Assembly (NCBI GenBank): GCA_009911175.1
Contig: QXWX01000060.1
Span: forward strand, 1 to 43,945
From: Lachnospiraceae bacterium
GTDB taxonomy: Bacteria; Bacillota_A; Clostridia; Lachnospirales; Lachnospiraceae
Direction of reading: 5' to 3'
Length of the DNA stretch: 43,945 nt
Within the stretch, counting starts at the first letter, position 1; each line of letters opens with the position of its first letter. A program made the position numbers and the translations under genes. The notes under the pieces were generated by a model. It ran no database searches and was not told the origin of the DNA. It saw nothing but the letters and a program-made list of their open reading frames with translations. Shown one piece after another: positions 36,868 to 43,819 of the stretch.

Positions 36868-37079
36868 TATAACCCACGATAATTATCCATACCTTTCACT
36901 TATCCAAATTTTCATCTGCTGCGTCAGCTTCAATCGACGATTCGGTTATAAGGAATCTTCCCGCAAGCGGGTCACTCCTTGTGACAACAGCTACCGGCAT
37001 TACCTCATTTAGCTTCCTTGCACATGAATAATTATCTTGCGTGTAAGGTAGCGGTAATTATCTCGTGAGTTATACTAGT
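36863..37079. mobile_element. MITE-like palindromic element M2 (217 bp)
   Basis: Terminal inverted repeats ACTAGTATAACCCACGAT and ATCTCGTGAGTTATACTAGT (37060-37079) continue inward with AATTA/TAATT and are near-perfect. They share the TACTAG junction with M1. The interior holds CCCGCAAGCGGG and GTCACTCCTTGTGAC hairpins, and CTGCGTCAGCTTCAATCGAC, which resembles the reverse complement of part of M1. Non-coding. Confidence 0.65.
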
Positions 37080-37268
37080 GAATATCCAAGTGCTTGTATA
37101 AGAGAAGTTTATTTGCTACTTTTAAATTGGTCGAAGGATAAGTAATAAGAAATTCTTTGACATGCGGATATTCCTTATGCCAGCAGTTGCGGATAGTGAT
37201 AAATTTCTTTATCTAACCAATAAAACATTGTGCGTAACATTATTTGAAATGATATAATGAATAAAATA

Positions 37269-37346
37269 GACACTTAGGAACAAATTCTTACGCAGAATGA
37301 TTAGATTTTGTATCGTGCTTTTCTGGTTTATACAGATTAGATCATA
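37269..37346 (+). repeat. 70-bp interspersed repeat, copy 8
   Basis: ACACTTAGGAACAAATTCTT, ACGCAGAATGATTAGATTTT, GTATCGTGCTTTTCTGGTTT, ATACAGATTAG. Forward orientation, fairly well preserved. Confidence 0.7.
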
Positions 37347-37454
37347 ATAGATAGATATCTTATACCTTTATTCTTTATTCTCTATACACTATTAACTATT
37401 TTAATTTTTTTTTACACACCCAAAGATAAATCATTATCTTAATGTTCAAAAAAA

Positions 37455-37470
37455 TGTTTCACGTGAAACA
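37455..37470. other. parS site 3
   Basis: TGTTTCACGTGAAACA, 267 bases upstream of the parA start, embedded in a longer palindrome with A/T arms (AAAAAATG...CATTTTTT). Confidence 0.97.
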
Positions 37471-37698
37471 TTTTTTAAGCTTAATAATCTAGAATAATTA
37501 TACTACTTAACAAAAAAAGTGTCAGATAATGAATTGTTATAATTAGATTTATTATCTGAATTAAATAAAGCAGAATAGCATATTATAAATTTTACTATTT
37601 TACTCGAAAAATACTTCTAAATTTCTAAAATCAATAACCAATAAATTAAAATATCATCAACATTTTAAATAATAGGTGTAGATTCTATATTTGAATAG

Positions 37699-37707
37699 TG
37701 CTATAAT
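37699..37707 (+). promoter_or_regulatory. Extended -10 promoter of parA
   Basis: TGCTATAAT combines the TGn extension with a perfect TATAAT 30 bases before parA. The -35 region is poor, as usual for extended -10 promoters. A GAAAGGAG ribosome site follows. Confidence 0.6.
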
Positions 37708-37736
37708 AAACAGTATTAAAGAAAGGAGTACTACAG

Positions 37737-38507
37737 ATGAATAGAGTTATTGCAATAGCAAACCAGAAGGGCGGCGTTGGAAAAACGACGACGGCCATTA
37801 ATTTATCAGCATGTCTGGCAGATCTTGGAAAGAAAGTTCTGGCACTTGATCTGGATCCGCAGGGAAATATGACAAGCGGATTAGGAGTTGATAAAGATGA
37901 AATCGAAAGAAGCGTATATGATTTAATTATAGGAAATGCCGGAATAGAGGAATGCATTTGCAAAAATGTATTGGACAATCTTGATGTACTCCCTTCAAAT
38001 ATTGATCTATCCGCAGCAGAAATCGAAATGATCGGTGTAGAAAATAAAGAATTTATCCTGAAAAATGAAATGGAAAAAATAAAGGATGATTATGATTTTG
38101 TGATCATAGATTGTCCTCCTGCATTAAGTATGCTGACAATCAATGCTATGACCACGGCTGATTCTGTCCTTGTTCCAATTCAGTGTGAATATTATGCTCT
38201 GGAAGGATTGACTCAATTGATACATACCATTGAATTGGTGCAGGAACGCCTGAATTCTTCATTGCAGATAGAAGGTGTTGTATTTACAATGTATGATGCG
38301 AGGACAAATCTTTCCCTACAGGTAGTGGAAAATGTGAAGGACAATCTGAATCAGAATATTTATAAGACGATTATTCCAAGAAATATTCGTCTTGCAGAAG
38401 CACCCAGTTACGGAATGCCAATCAATATGTATGATCCTAAATCGGCGGGAGCAGAAAGTTATATGCAGTTAGCGGATGAAGTGATCCACAAAGGAGAGGA
38501 GGAGTGA
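37737..38507 (+). CDS. parA: Chromosome partitioning ATPase ParA (Soj)
   Basis: Deviant Walker-type ATPase that moves or positions ParB-parS complexes and, in Bacillus, regulates DnaA. The 256 residues start with AIANQKGGVGKTTTAINL, the deviant Walker A with the signature Lys (K11) and K16. DPQGNMTSGLG and VIIDCPPALS are the other nucleotide motifs. GAAAGGAG lies just before the ATG. It is followed four bases later by parB. Confidence 0.97.
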   Translation: MNRVIAIANQKGGVGKTTTAINLSACLADLGKKVLALDLDPQGNMTSGLGVDKDEIERSVYDLIIGNAGIEECICKNVLDNLDVLPSNIDLSAAEIEMIGVENKEFILKNEMEKIKDDYDFVIIDCPPALSMLTINAMTTADSVLVPIQCEYYALEGLTQLIHTIELVQERLNSSLQIEGVVFTMYDARTNLSLQVVENVKDNLNQNIYKTIIPRNIRLAEAPSYGMPINMYDPKSAGAESYMQLADEVIHKGEEE

Positions 38508-38511
38508 GTGA

Positions 38512-39462
38512 ATGCCAATAAAGAGAAACGGCCTTGGCAAAGGTTTGGACAGTCTGATACCAGATAAAAATGTAAAACCGGAAGCAGAGGCAAAAGTATC
38601 TGTTGAAAAGTCATTAAAAAATAAAAATCCTAAGACAGAGAAAACGGATTCAGAAAATACTCACGAAAATCCCACGGGAGAGTTGATGCTGAATATAAAT
38701 GAGGTAGAACCAAACAGAGGCCAGCCCAGAAAGGAATTTGATGAGGATGCGCTTTTGGAGCTTGCAGATTCTGTGAGACAGTATGGCATACTGCAGCCCC
38801 TCATTGTTCAGAAAAATAAAGGATATTATGAAATTATAGCAGGAGAAAGAAGATGGCGCGCGGCAAAGCTTGCCGGACTAAAAGAGGTTCCTGTTATCAT
38901 AAAAGAATATACATCTCAACAAGTCGTTGAGATTTCCCTGATTGAAAATATCCAGAGGGAAAACCTGAATCCGATTGAAGAAGCAATGGCATTTAAAAGA
39001 CTTCTTGATGAATTCAACCTGAAACAGGACGAGGTTGCGGAAAGAGTATCGAAAAGCAGAACTGCAGTAACCAATTCCATGAGGCTTTTAAAGCTCGATG
39101 ATAAAGTACAGCAGATGATCATAGACGATATGATATCCACAGGACATGCCAGAGCACTTCTTGCAATTGATAATAAAGAACAGCAATATTCGATCGCAAC
39201 GAAAATATTTGATGAAAAACTGAGTGTCAGAGAGACAGAAAAGCTGGTTAAATCTTTAAAAAATCCTAAGAAAAAGGTTGAAAAAGAAAAAATAGAACAC
39301 GTGTTTGTTTATGATGACTTGATTGATAAAATGAAAAATGTAATGGGGACAAAGGTTAATATTAATGCAAAAGCGAATGGTAAGGGAAAAATTGAAATAG
39401 AATATTATTCAGAAGAAGAGTTAGAAAGAATTTATGATCTGATCATGACAATCAGCCAATAA
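38512..39462 (+). CDS. parB: Chromosome partitioning protein ParB (Spo0J)
   Basis: CTP-dependent DNA clamp that loads at parS and recruits SMC. In 316 residues the N-terminus KRNGLGKGLDSLIPDK is the basic ParA-stimulating motif. The CTP-binding domain has GERRWRAAKLAG (111-122) and ENIQRENLNP (145-154). The helix-turn-helix (about 171-195, KQDEVAERVSKSRTAVTNSM) reads parS. The C-terminal part is the dimerisation domain. Its three sites lie upstream in the same window. Confidence 0.97.
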   Translation: MPIKRNGLGKGLDSLIPDKNVKPEAEAKVSVEKSLKNKNPKTEKTDSENTHENPTGELMLNINEVEPNRGQPRKEFDEDALLELADSVRQYGILQPLIVQKNKGYYEIIAGERRWRAAKLAGLKEVPVIIKEYTSQQVVEISLIENIQRENLNPIEEAMAFKRLLDEFNLKQDEVAERVSKSRTAVTNSMRLLKLDDKVQQMIIDDMISTGHARALLAIDNKEQQYSIATKIFDEKLSVRETEKLVKSLKNPKKKVEKEKIEHVFVYDDLIDKMKNVMGTKVNINAKANGKGKIEIEYYSEEELERIYDLIMTISQ

Positions 39463-39510
39463 TAAAAAAAGCAGAACAGATACAATCTATTCATATAAGA
39501 GAGGATATTT

Positions 39511-40047
39511 ATGATAAGCGAATTTATTTCCAAAACAGGAATCCAGATCGAATACCTGGTCGCTTTTCTTTTTCTAATCCAGATCATCTTATTTGTCCTG
39601 CTGATAGGCGTCAATCTGAAATATTCCAGACTAAAAAGAAATTATTCCATGTTTATGAGAGGAAAAGATGGGAAAAATCTTGAAGAAAGCATTTTAGAAA
39701 AATTTGCAGAGCTGGATAAGATTTCGAGAGTTGTAAAGAAGAATGAAGAGAATATCCGCAAAATCAAAAAGAAGATAAAGAAAAGTTATCAGAAGGCAGG
39801 AATCGTGAGGTACAATGCATTTCAGGAAATGGGCGGAAATTTGAGCTTTGCGCTGACAATGCTGGATGATGAAAACAGCGGTTGGGTGTTCAATGCAATG
39901 CACAGCAGAGATGCCTGCTATACTTATATCAAAGAGATCGTCAAGGGTGAAAGCTATATCGAACTCTGCGAGGAAGAAAAGGAATCCCTGGAACGTGCCA
40001 TTTTCCAGGAAGCGTATGATCTGAAAACTATGGATATCAATATTTAA
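39511..40047 (+). CDS. DUF4446 membrane-anchored protein
   Basis: Protein of unknown function, 178 residues, conserved after parB in Clostridia. One N-terminal membrane helix (about 17-38, LVAFLFLIQIILFVLLIGV) is followed by a coiled-coil stretch (about 55-95, rich in Lys and Glu). The DUF4446 core follows: AGIVRYNAFQEMGGNLSFAL, LDDENSGWVFNAMHSRD. The cytoplasmic part may be linked to chromosome or envelope biology by its place, but no function is known. GAGAGGA precedes the ATG. Confidence 0.88.
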   Translation: MISEFISKTGIQIEYLVAFLFLIQIILFVLLIGVNLKYSRLKRNYSMFMRGKDGKNLEESILEKFAELDKISRVVKKNEENIRKIKKKIKKSYQKAGIVRYNAFQEMGGNLSFALTMLDDENSGWVFNAMHSRDACYTYIKEIVKGESYIELCEEEKESLERAIFQEAYDLKTMDINI

Positions 40048-40116
40048 AATGAGCTTTTACGCTAATGAAAATAGGAAAACTGCCGAAAACATAAGATAGT
40101 GTAAAGTCCAATATAA

Positions 40117-40167
40117 GTATAAAAAACAGCCTTTAGTAAGTAAGTTTACACAGTCTGTTTTTTATAC
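40117..40167. terminator. Bidirectional terminator before serS
   Basis: GTATAAAAAACAG (40117-40129) and CTGTTTTTTATAC (40155-40167) are perfect 13-base arms around a 25-base spacer. The A-run and T-run are part of the arms. It ends the parAB-DUF4446 transcript. No T-box antiterminator sequence was seen in front of serS. Confidence 0.6.
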
Positions 40168-40237
40168 CGTTGCCGTTTTGAATAGTTACCAATTAATTTG
40201 TAGATAAATTGAACATAAATTGACGGAGGAATGAAAA

Positions 40238-41524
40238 ATGCTGGATATTAAATTTGTAAGGACGAATCCTGAGATTGTAAAACAGAATATCAAAAATAAA
40301 TTTCAGGATGAAAAATTACCGTTGGTAGATGAGGTTCTGGAGTTGGATGCTAGGAACCGGGAGATCAAACAGGAGGTAGAATCTCTCCGCGCAGAAAAGA
40401 ACAAGATTTCCAAGCAGATCGGCGGTCTGATGTCGCAGGGAAAAAAGGAAGAAGCAGAAGAGCTGAAACGTCAGATTGCTGAAAATGCAGACAGGGTAGA
40501 AGCTCTTTCCATAGAAGAAAAAGAAGTGGAAGAGAAGCTGAAAAAGGATATGATGACTATTCCTAATATCATAGATCCTTCCGTGCCGATCGGAAAAGAC
40601 GACAGTGAAAACGTTGAAGTTGAGAGGTTTGGCGAGCCGGTGGTTCCCGACTTCGAGATTCCCTATCATACAGAGATCATGGAACGTTTCTGCGGGATTG
40701 ATATGGACAGTGCAAGAAAGGTTGCCGGTAATGGATTTTACTATCTGATGGGCGATATTGCAAGGCTGCATTCCGCAGTCATTGCGTATGCAAGAGATTT
40801 CATGATCAACCGTGGATTTACTTACTGCGTACCACCTTTTATGATCCGGAGCAACGTAGTGACCGGAGTTATGAGTTTTGCGGAAATGGATGCCATGATG
40901 TACAAGATTGAAGGAGAGGATCTGTATCTGATCGGAACCAGTGAGCATTCCATGATCGGAAAATTTATTGATACACAATTAAAGGAAGAAGAGCTTCCGC
41001 AGACACTGACCAGTTATTCTCCTTGCTTTAGAAAAGAAAAGGGAGCACACGGAATCGAAGAGAGAGGTGTATACCGGATCCATCAGTTTGAAAAGCAGGA
41101 AATGATCGTAGTCTGTAAGCCTGAGGAAAGTCCGGAATGGTATGATAAGCTCTGGCAAAATACGGTAGACCTGTTCCGTTCCCTGGATGTACCAGTCCGT
41201 ACATTGGAATGCTGCTCCGGCGATCTTGCAGACTTAAAGGTAAAATCCGTTGACGTTGAGGCATGGTCCCCAAGACAGAAAAAATATTTTGAAGTGGGAA
41301 GCTGCTCTAATTTGGGAGATGCTCAGGCAAGGCGGCTGGGAATCCGCGTAAAAGGAAAAGAAAACAAGTATTTTGCTCATACACTGAATAATACAGTAGT
41401 CGCACCGCCGAGAATGCTGATCGCATTTTTGGAGAATAACCTTCAGGAGGACGGCTCTGTAAAAATACCGGAAGCACTGCAGCCATATATGGGTGGAAAT
41501 ACTGTAATTATACCAAAGGAATAA
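40238..41524 (+). CDS. serS: Seryl-tRNA synthetase
   Basis: Class II synthetase that charges tRNA-Ser. The 428 residues have the N-terminal antiparallel coiled-coil arm (about 30-100) that grips the long variable arm of tRNA-Ser. Motif 2 is FRKEKGAHGIEERGVYRIHQ and motif 3 is APPRMLIAFLENN. GGAGGAA precedes the ATG. Gene order parB-DUF4446-serS is typical for the group. Confidence 0.97.
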   Translation: MLDIKFVRTNPEIVKQNIKNKFQDEKLPLVDEVLELDARNREIKQEVESLRAEKNKISKQIGGLMSQGKKEEAEELKRQIAENADRVEALSIEEKEVEEKLKKDMMTIPNIIDPSVPIGKDDSENVEVERFGEPVVPDFEIPYHTEIMERFCGIDMDSARKVAGNGFYYLMGDIARLHSAVIAYARDFMINRGFTYCVPPFMIRSNVVTGVMSFAEMDAMMYKIEGEDLYLIGTSEHSMIGKFIDTQLKEEELPQTLTSYSPCFRKEKGAHGIEERGVYRIHQFEKQEMIVVCKPEESPEWYDKLWQNTVDLFRSLDVPVRTLECCSGDLADLKVKSVDVEAWSPRQKKYFEVGSCSNLGDAQARRLGIRVKGKENKYFAHTLNNTVVAPPRMLIAFLENNLQEDGSVKIPEALQPYMGGNTVIIPKE

Positions 41525-41584
41525 ATCAAAGAACTCTGCGGCAATCTGACGGGGAACCAGACTTCCAAAGAAGCAGATCAGGAA

Positions 41585-41652
41585 TTGCAGGAAAGGTACG
41601 ATAGAAAATATTTTGCCATTTTTCGCAAGAATTTGCCAATAAGTTCCTAACA
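41585..41652 (-). repeat. 70-bp interspersed repeat, distal copy
   Basis: Reverse orientation: GAAAGGTACGATAGAAAATA, TTTTGCCATTTTTCGCAAGA, ATTTGCCAATAAGTTCCTAA. It lies between serS and the DUF3881 gene, 4 kb away from the main repeat region. Confidence 0.7.
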
Positions 41653-41720
41653 TCAGATAACAGGCTTGCCTGAGTTCATATTCCTGCTGCTCTAAATATA
41701 TACAAAAAGTGGAGATGATC

Positions 41721-42596
41721 ATGCATCAATATTTGAAAGCAATTGGATTCGGAAATTTTTCTGCAAAGAAGGAATTAAAAGAAATACTGGGGCAGGTAGA
41801 AAAAAAATTTACACACCAGACAATCATATCATATAATAAATCCGCTGATTTTTGTGAATTTCGAAAAGATTTCGGCCAGGGAATCGGGATTGCTTTGTAT
41901 GGAGAAATGGATGAAAATGAAAATTTTGATGCAGACTATTATTCTCCCTATTTTCAAGGCAGCGGAATTACCACATACTCTGAGGTGATTGTAGAAAAGC
42001 GGATTGACCGGGAACAGTATGTAGGCATCTGCGAAGACCCGAAGGTGGGAATCAGCCTTATATTCACCTTAAAAAATGGAATTGATTATCAGAAGGAGAG
42101 TCAGCTTGGCGGGATGTCCAGGCTGAACACTTCCGTAACATTTTCCGGGCTGGCGCTGTCGGGAAAAATATTGCTTCCTGTCCAGAAAAGCCAGAATCAG
42201 ATTAAAAGTGTAAACGAGGCTTCCGATAATCGCAGGAACCTTTTAAACGCAGCAAGAAACGGCGACCAGAATGCAATCGAAACCTTAACTCTGGATGATA
42301 TCGATATCTATTCCCAGGTATCAAGGCGACTTCTGTATGAGGATGTATTTACAATCGTGGATACATACTTTATGCCGTATGGGGTGGAGTGCGATATCTA
42401 CTCAATCATGGGTGAAATCCTGAGTGTTAAGGAAGCAGAAAATCTGGTCACGAAAGAAAAGCTGTACCAGCTTCGGCTGGATGTTAACGAACTGCAGTTC
42501 GATATATGTGTTCCCCAAAAAGAAGTTTTGGGAGAGCCTGAGATTGGAAGAAGATTTAAAGGGAATATCTGGCTGCAGGGAGAGATCAACTTTTAG
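41721..42596 (+). CDS. DUF3881 family protein
   Basis: Uncharacterised protein of 291 residues found mainly in Lachnospiraceae. Start at the ATG at 41721 (MHQYLKAIGFGNF), with GGAG six bases upstream; the GTG at 41709 overlaps that site. Segments seen in the family are YLKAIGFG near the start, YSPYFQGSG and RNLLNAARNGDQNAIETLT in the middle, and a C-terminal YSIMGEILSV.NLVT.E..YQL.LDVNEL.FD region, which looks like a small beta barrel. Soluble; no signal peptide. Function unknown. Confidence 0.85.
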   Translation: MHQYLKAIGFGNFSAKKELKEILGQVEKKFTHQTIISYNKSADFCEFRKDFGQGIGIALYGEMDENENFDADYYSPYFQGSGITTYSEVIVEKRIDREQYVGICEDPKVGISLIFTLKNGIDYQKESQLGGMSRLNTSVTFSGLALSGKILLPVQKSQNQIKSVNEASDNRRNLLNAARNGDQNAIETLTLDDIDIYSQVSRRLLYEDVFTIVDTYFMPYGVECDIYSIMGEILSVKEAENLVTKEKLYQLRLDVNELQFDICVPQKEVLGEPEIGRRFKGNIWLQGEINF

Positions 42597-42652
42597 GATT
42601 TTCTACCCTTTAGAATGGAATTGGACTTCTTATCTCTTCAACTTTAATAATT

Positions 42653-42767
42653 TAGTGAAGTGAAAAAAATGTAAAAGTAAAATCTACTGGTATGGGAATA
42701 GAAATGAGGGCAAGACTATTTTCAACTCGCCCTCTTACAGAGTGGAATTTAACTTTTCGCTTCACTA
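42653..42767. repeat. Composite palindromic element (115 bp)
   Basis: The outer arms TAGTGAAGTGAAAA (42653-42666) and TTTTCGCTTCACTA (42754-42767) pair with one mismatch. An inner stem GAGGGCAAG/CTCGCCCTC (42706-42734) also has one mismatch. No coding sequence. Resembles an intergenic palindromic unit. Confidence 0.6.
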
Positions 42768-42891
42768 CTTTGTATAATTTTATAGAAATAGATAAAAAAA
42801 GATTGATTTTATATAAATCTGGTGTTAAAATAATTAGTGTTGGACATCTATAGGAAAGTTGATTATTTGAAAAAGAACAGGTGTTCATCTT

Positions 42892-42950
42892 GTCGCTATA
42901 GCTCAGCTGGATAGAGCGACCGCCTCCTAAGCGGTAGATGGTTCGAGTCT
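42892..42950 (+). pseudogene. 3'-truncated tRNA-Arg(CCU)
   Basis: Acceptor half GTCGCTA, a proper D-arm GCTC-AGCTGGATA-GAGC, and anticodon stem ACCGC/GCGGT with loop CTCCTAA (anticodon CCU) are intact. The T-arm keeps GGTTCGAGTCT, but its 3' stem and the expected TAGCGAC acceptor half are missing, replaced by AAATTAGGAATACAAG. It cannot fold into a working tRNA. Confidence 0.75.
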
Positions 42951-42984
42951 AAATTAGGAATACAAGTTCATATTTTTTGCATAA

Positions 42985-43061
42985 GTCCCAGTAGCTCAGT
43001 TGGATAGAGCACACGCCTCCTAAGCGTGGGGTCGGAGGTTCAAATCCTCTCTGGGACGCCA
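42985..43061 (+). tRNA. tRNA-Arg(CCU)
   Basis: Acceptor stem GTCCCAG/CTGGGAC, D-arm GCTC-AGTTGGATA-GAGC, anticodon stem ACGC/GCGT with loop CTCCTAA (anticodon CCU, reads AGG), T-arm GGAGG-TTCAAAT-CCTCT, then GCCA with an encoded CCA end. It is complete and followed by a terminator. It shares the 13-base anticodon core CGCCTCCTAAGCG with the truncated tRNA in front. Confidence 0.95.
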
Positions 43062-43069
43062 GAAACAAC

Positions 43070-43108
43070 GCTGTAAGCCTTTGTTTTCAAGGGTTTACAG
43101 CTTTTTTG
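43070..43108 (+). terminator. Terminator after tRNA-Arg
   Basis: GCTGTAAGCCTT and AAGGGTTTACAGC pair with small bulges around a 7-base loop, followed by TTTTTT. Confidence 0.75.
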
Positions 43109-43255
43109 TTCAGCCGTAATCCTTAGACGAAACCATCTTCCTTTGGTTGGAGGGTAATTGAATGTTTATGAGTTGCAGTGTATATTTTGCTAATTGGAAA
43201 CGAACAAAAATCTGAGCCTTGCTAATAAAAACTACCTCTTTGCTAATTTGAGATT

Positions 43256-43730
43256 TCAGACCGCTTTTTGGCCTGCAATCAGCGCCGCCAGCGTACTTGC
43301 AAGCTCCGGTGATTTTTGAAGCTGTTCGATCAATGCCGCAAGGTCTACAGTCTGTGCCTGAGGCTGTTCTTGCGGAGGCGTTACCTTCCTCAAATCAGGA
43401 TTCGCATAGAAGGCACTCTCAAATTTCTGCGCATTGATCTTGCGGTCCTTGTCGAGAATGTGAGCATAGACCTTTGTAATCATATCTATCTCTGCATGTC
43501 CTGTATCGCCCTGTGTGGCCTTCAGATCGCCGTGGTTGAGTTTCAGCTTGTAAGTCGTACTGGAATGTCTCAAAGAGTGAAAGACGACGTTAGAGAGCCC
43601 TGCCTTTTGTTTCAACAGTGAAAACTCTTTCTCGATAATCCGATTTTCGCAAGGTCTGCCATTTGGCAAGGCAACCACCAGATCAAAATCCTGGTACTCG
43701 TCACCGAGAAATCCCTTTAATCTCTCAGGG
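43256..43730 (-). pseudogene. Tyrosine recombinase (integrase), C-terminal remnant
   Basis: About 158 residues of the catalytic domain of a site-specific tyrosine recombinase. It has the box FHSLRHSSTTYKLKL (His-x-x-Arg), the GH of TQGDTGH and the catalytic Tyr in VYAHILD, followed by a Pro/Gln-rich tail and a Leu/Ala-rich end (LAALIEQLQKSPEL). The homology stops at LNPERLKG near 43728. Upstream sequence (as far as 43837) is that of an inserted element, so the N-terminal half lies beyond it or is lost. Its 3' end points toward tRNA-Arg, a common integration target. Confidence 0.75.
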
Positions 43731-43754
43731 TTTAATTCCCCGCAGCTTGCTGCG
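43731..43754 (+). mobile_element. Left end hairpin of the IS200/IS605-type element
   Basis: TTTAATTCCCCGCAGCTTGC followed by TGCG forms the hairpin CGCAGC-TT-GCTGCG. It lies at the break point of the integrase and 66 bases before the transposase start. The same hairpin is in the composite element at 33050. Confidence 0.6.
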
Positions 43755-43819
43755 TAAGAAACTTTTTTGCAAAGTAAAAAGATGATACAATAGTAAAAAA
43801 GGAAAGGGGAAAGTTGTGG

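Larger units (their letters stand above)
32947..37736. other. Repeat-rich, gene-poor parS region
   Basis: 4.8 kb, A/T-rich, with no intact gene on either strand. It holds three parS sites, tandem and dispersed copies of the 70-bp repeat, two REP/IS-end-like composite hairpin elements, two abutting palindromic elements, an inverted pair of a 70-bp unit, a direct pair of a 90-bp unit and an IS200-type pseudogene. Open frames here (for example at 36017-36395 minus) are made of repeat sequence. Confidence 0.85.

Noticed and set aside
36797..37012. A 71-codon plus-strand reading frame
   Set aside because: It lies entirely within the two palindromic elements M1 and M2 and has no ribosome site.
32947..37736. 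A noc gene after rsmG
   Set aside because: Searched by eye for a second ParB-like frame, as in Bacillus; none is present in either strand.
40048..40237. T-box riboswitch in front of serS
   Set aside because: No conserved T-box sequence (AGGGTGGNACCGCG-like) or specifier loop; only a long hairpin of terminator type.
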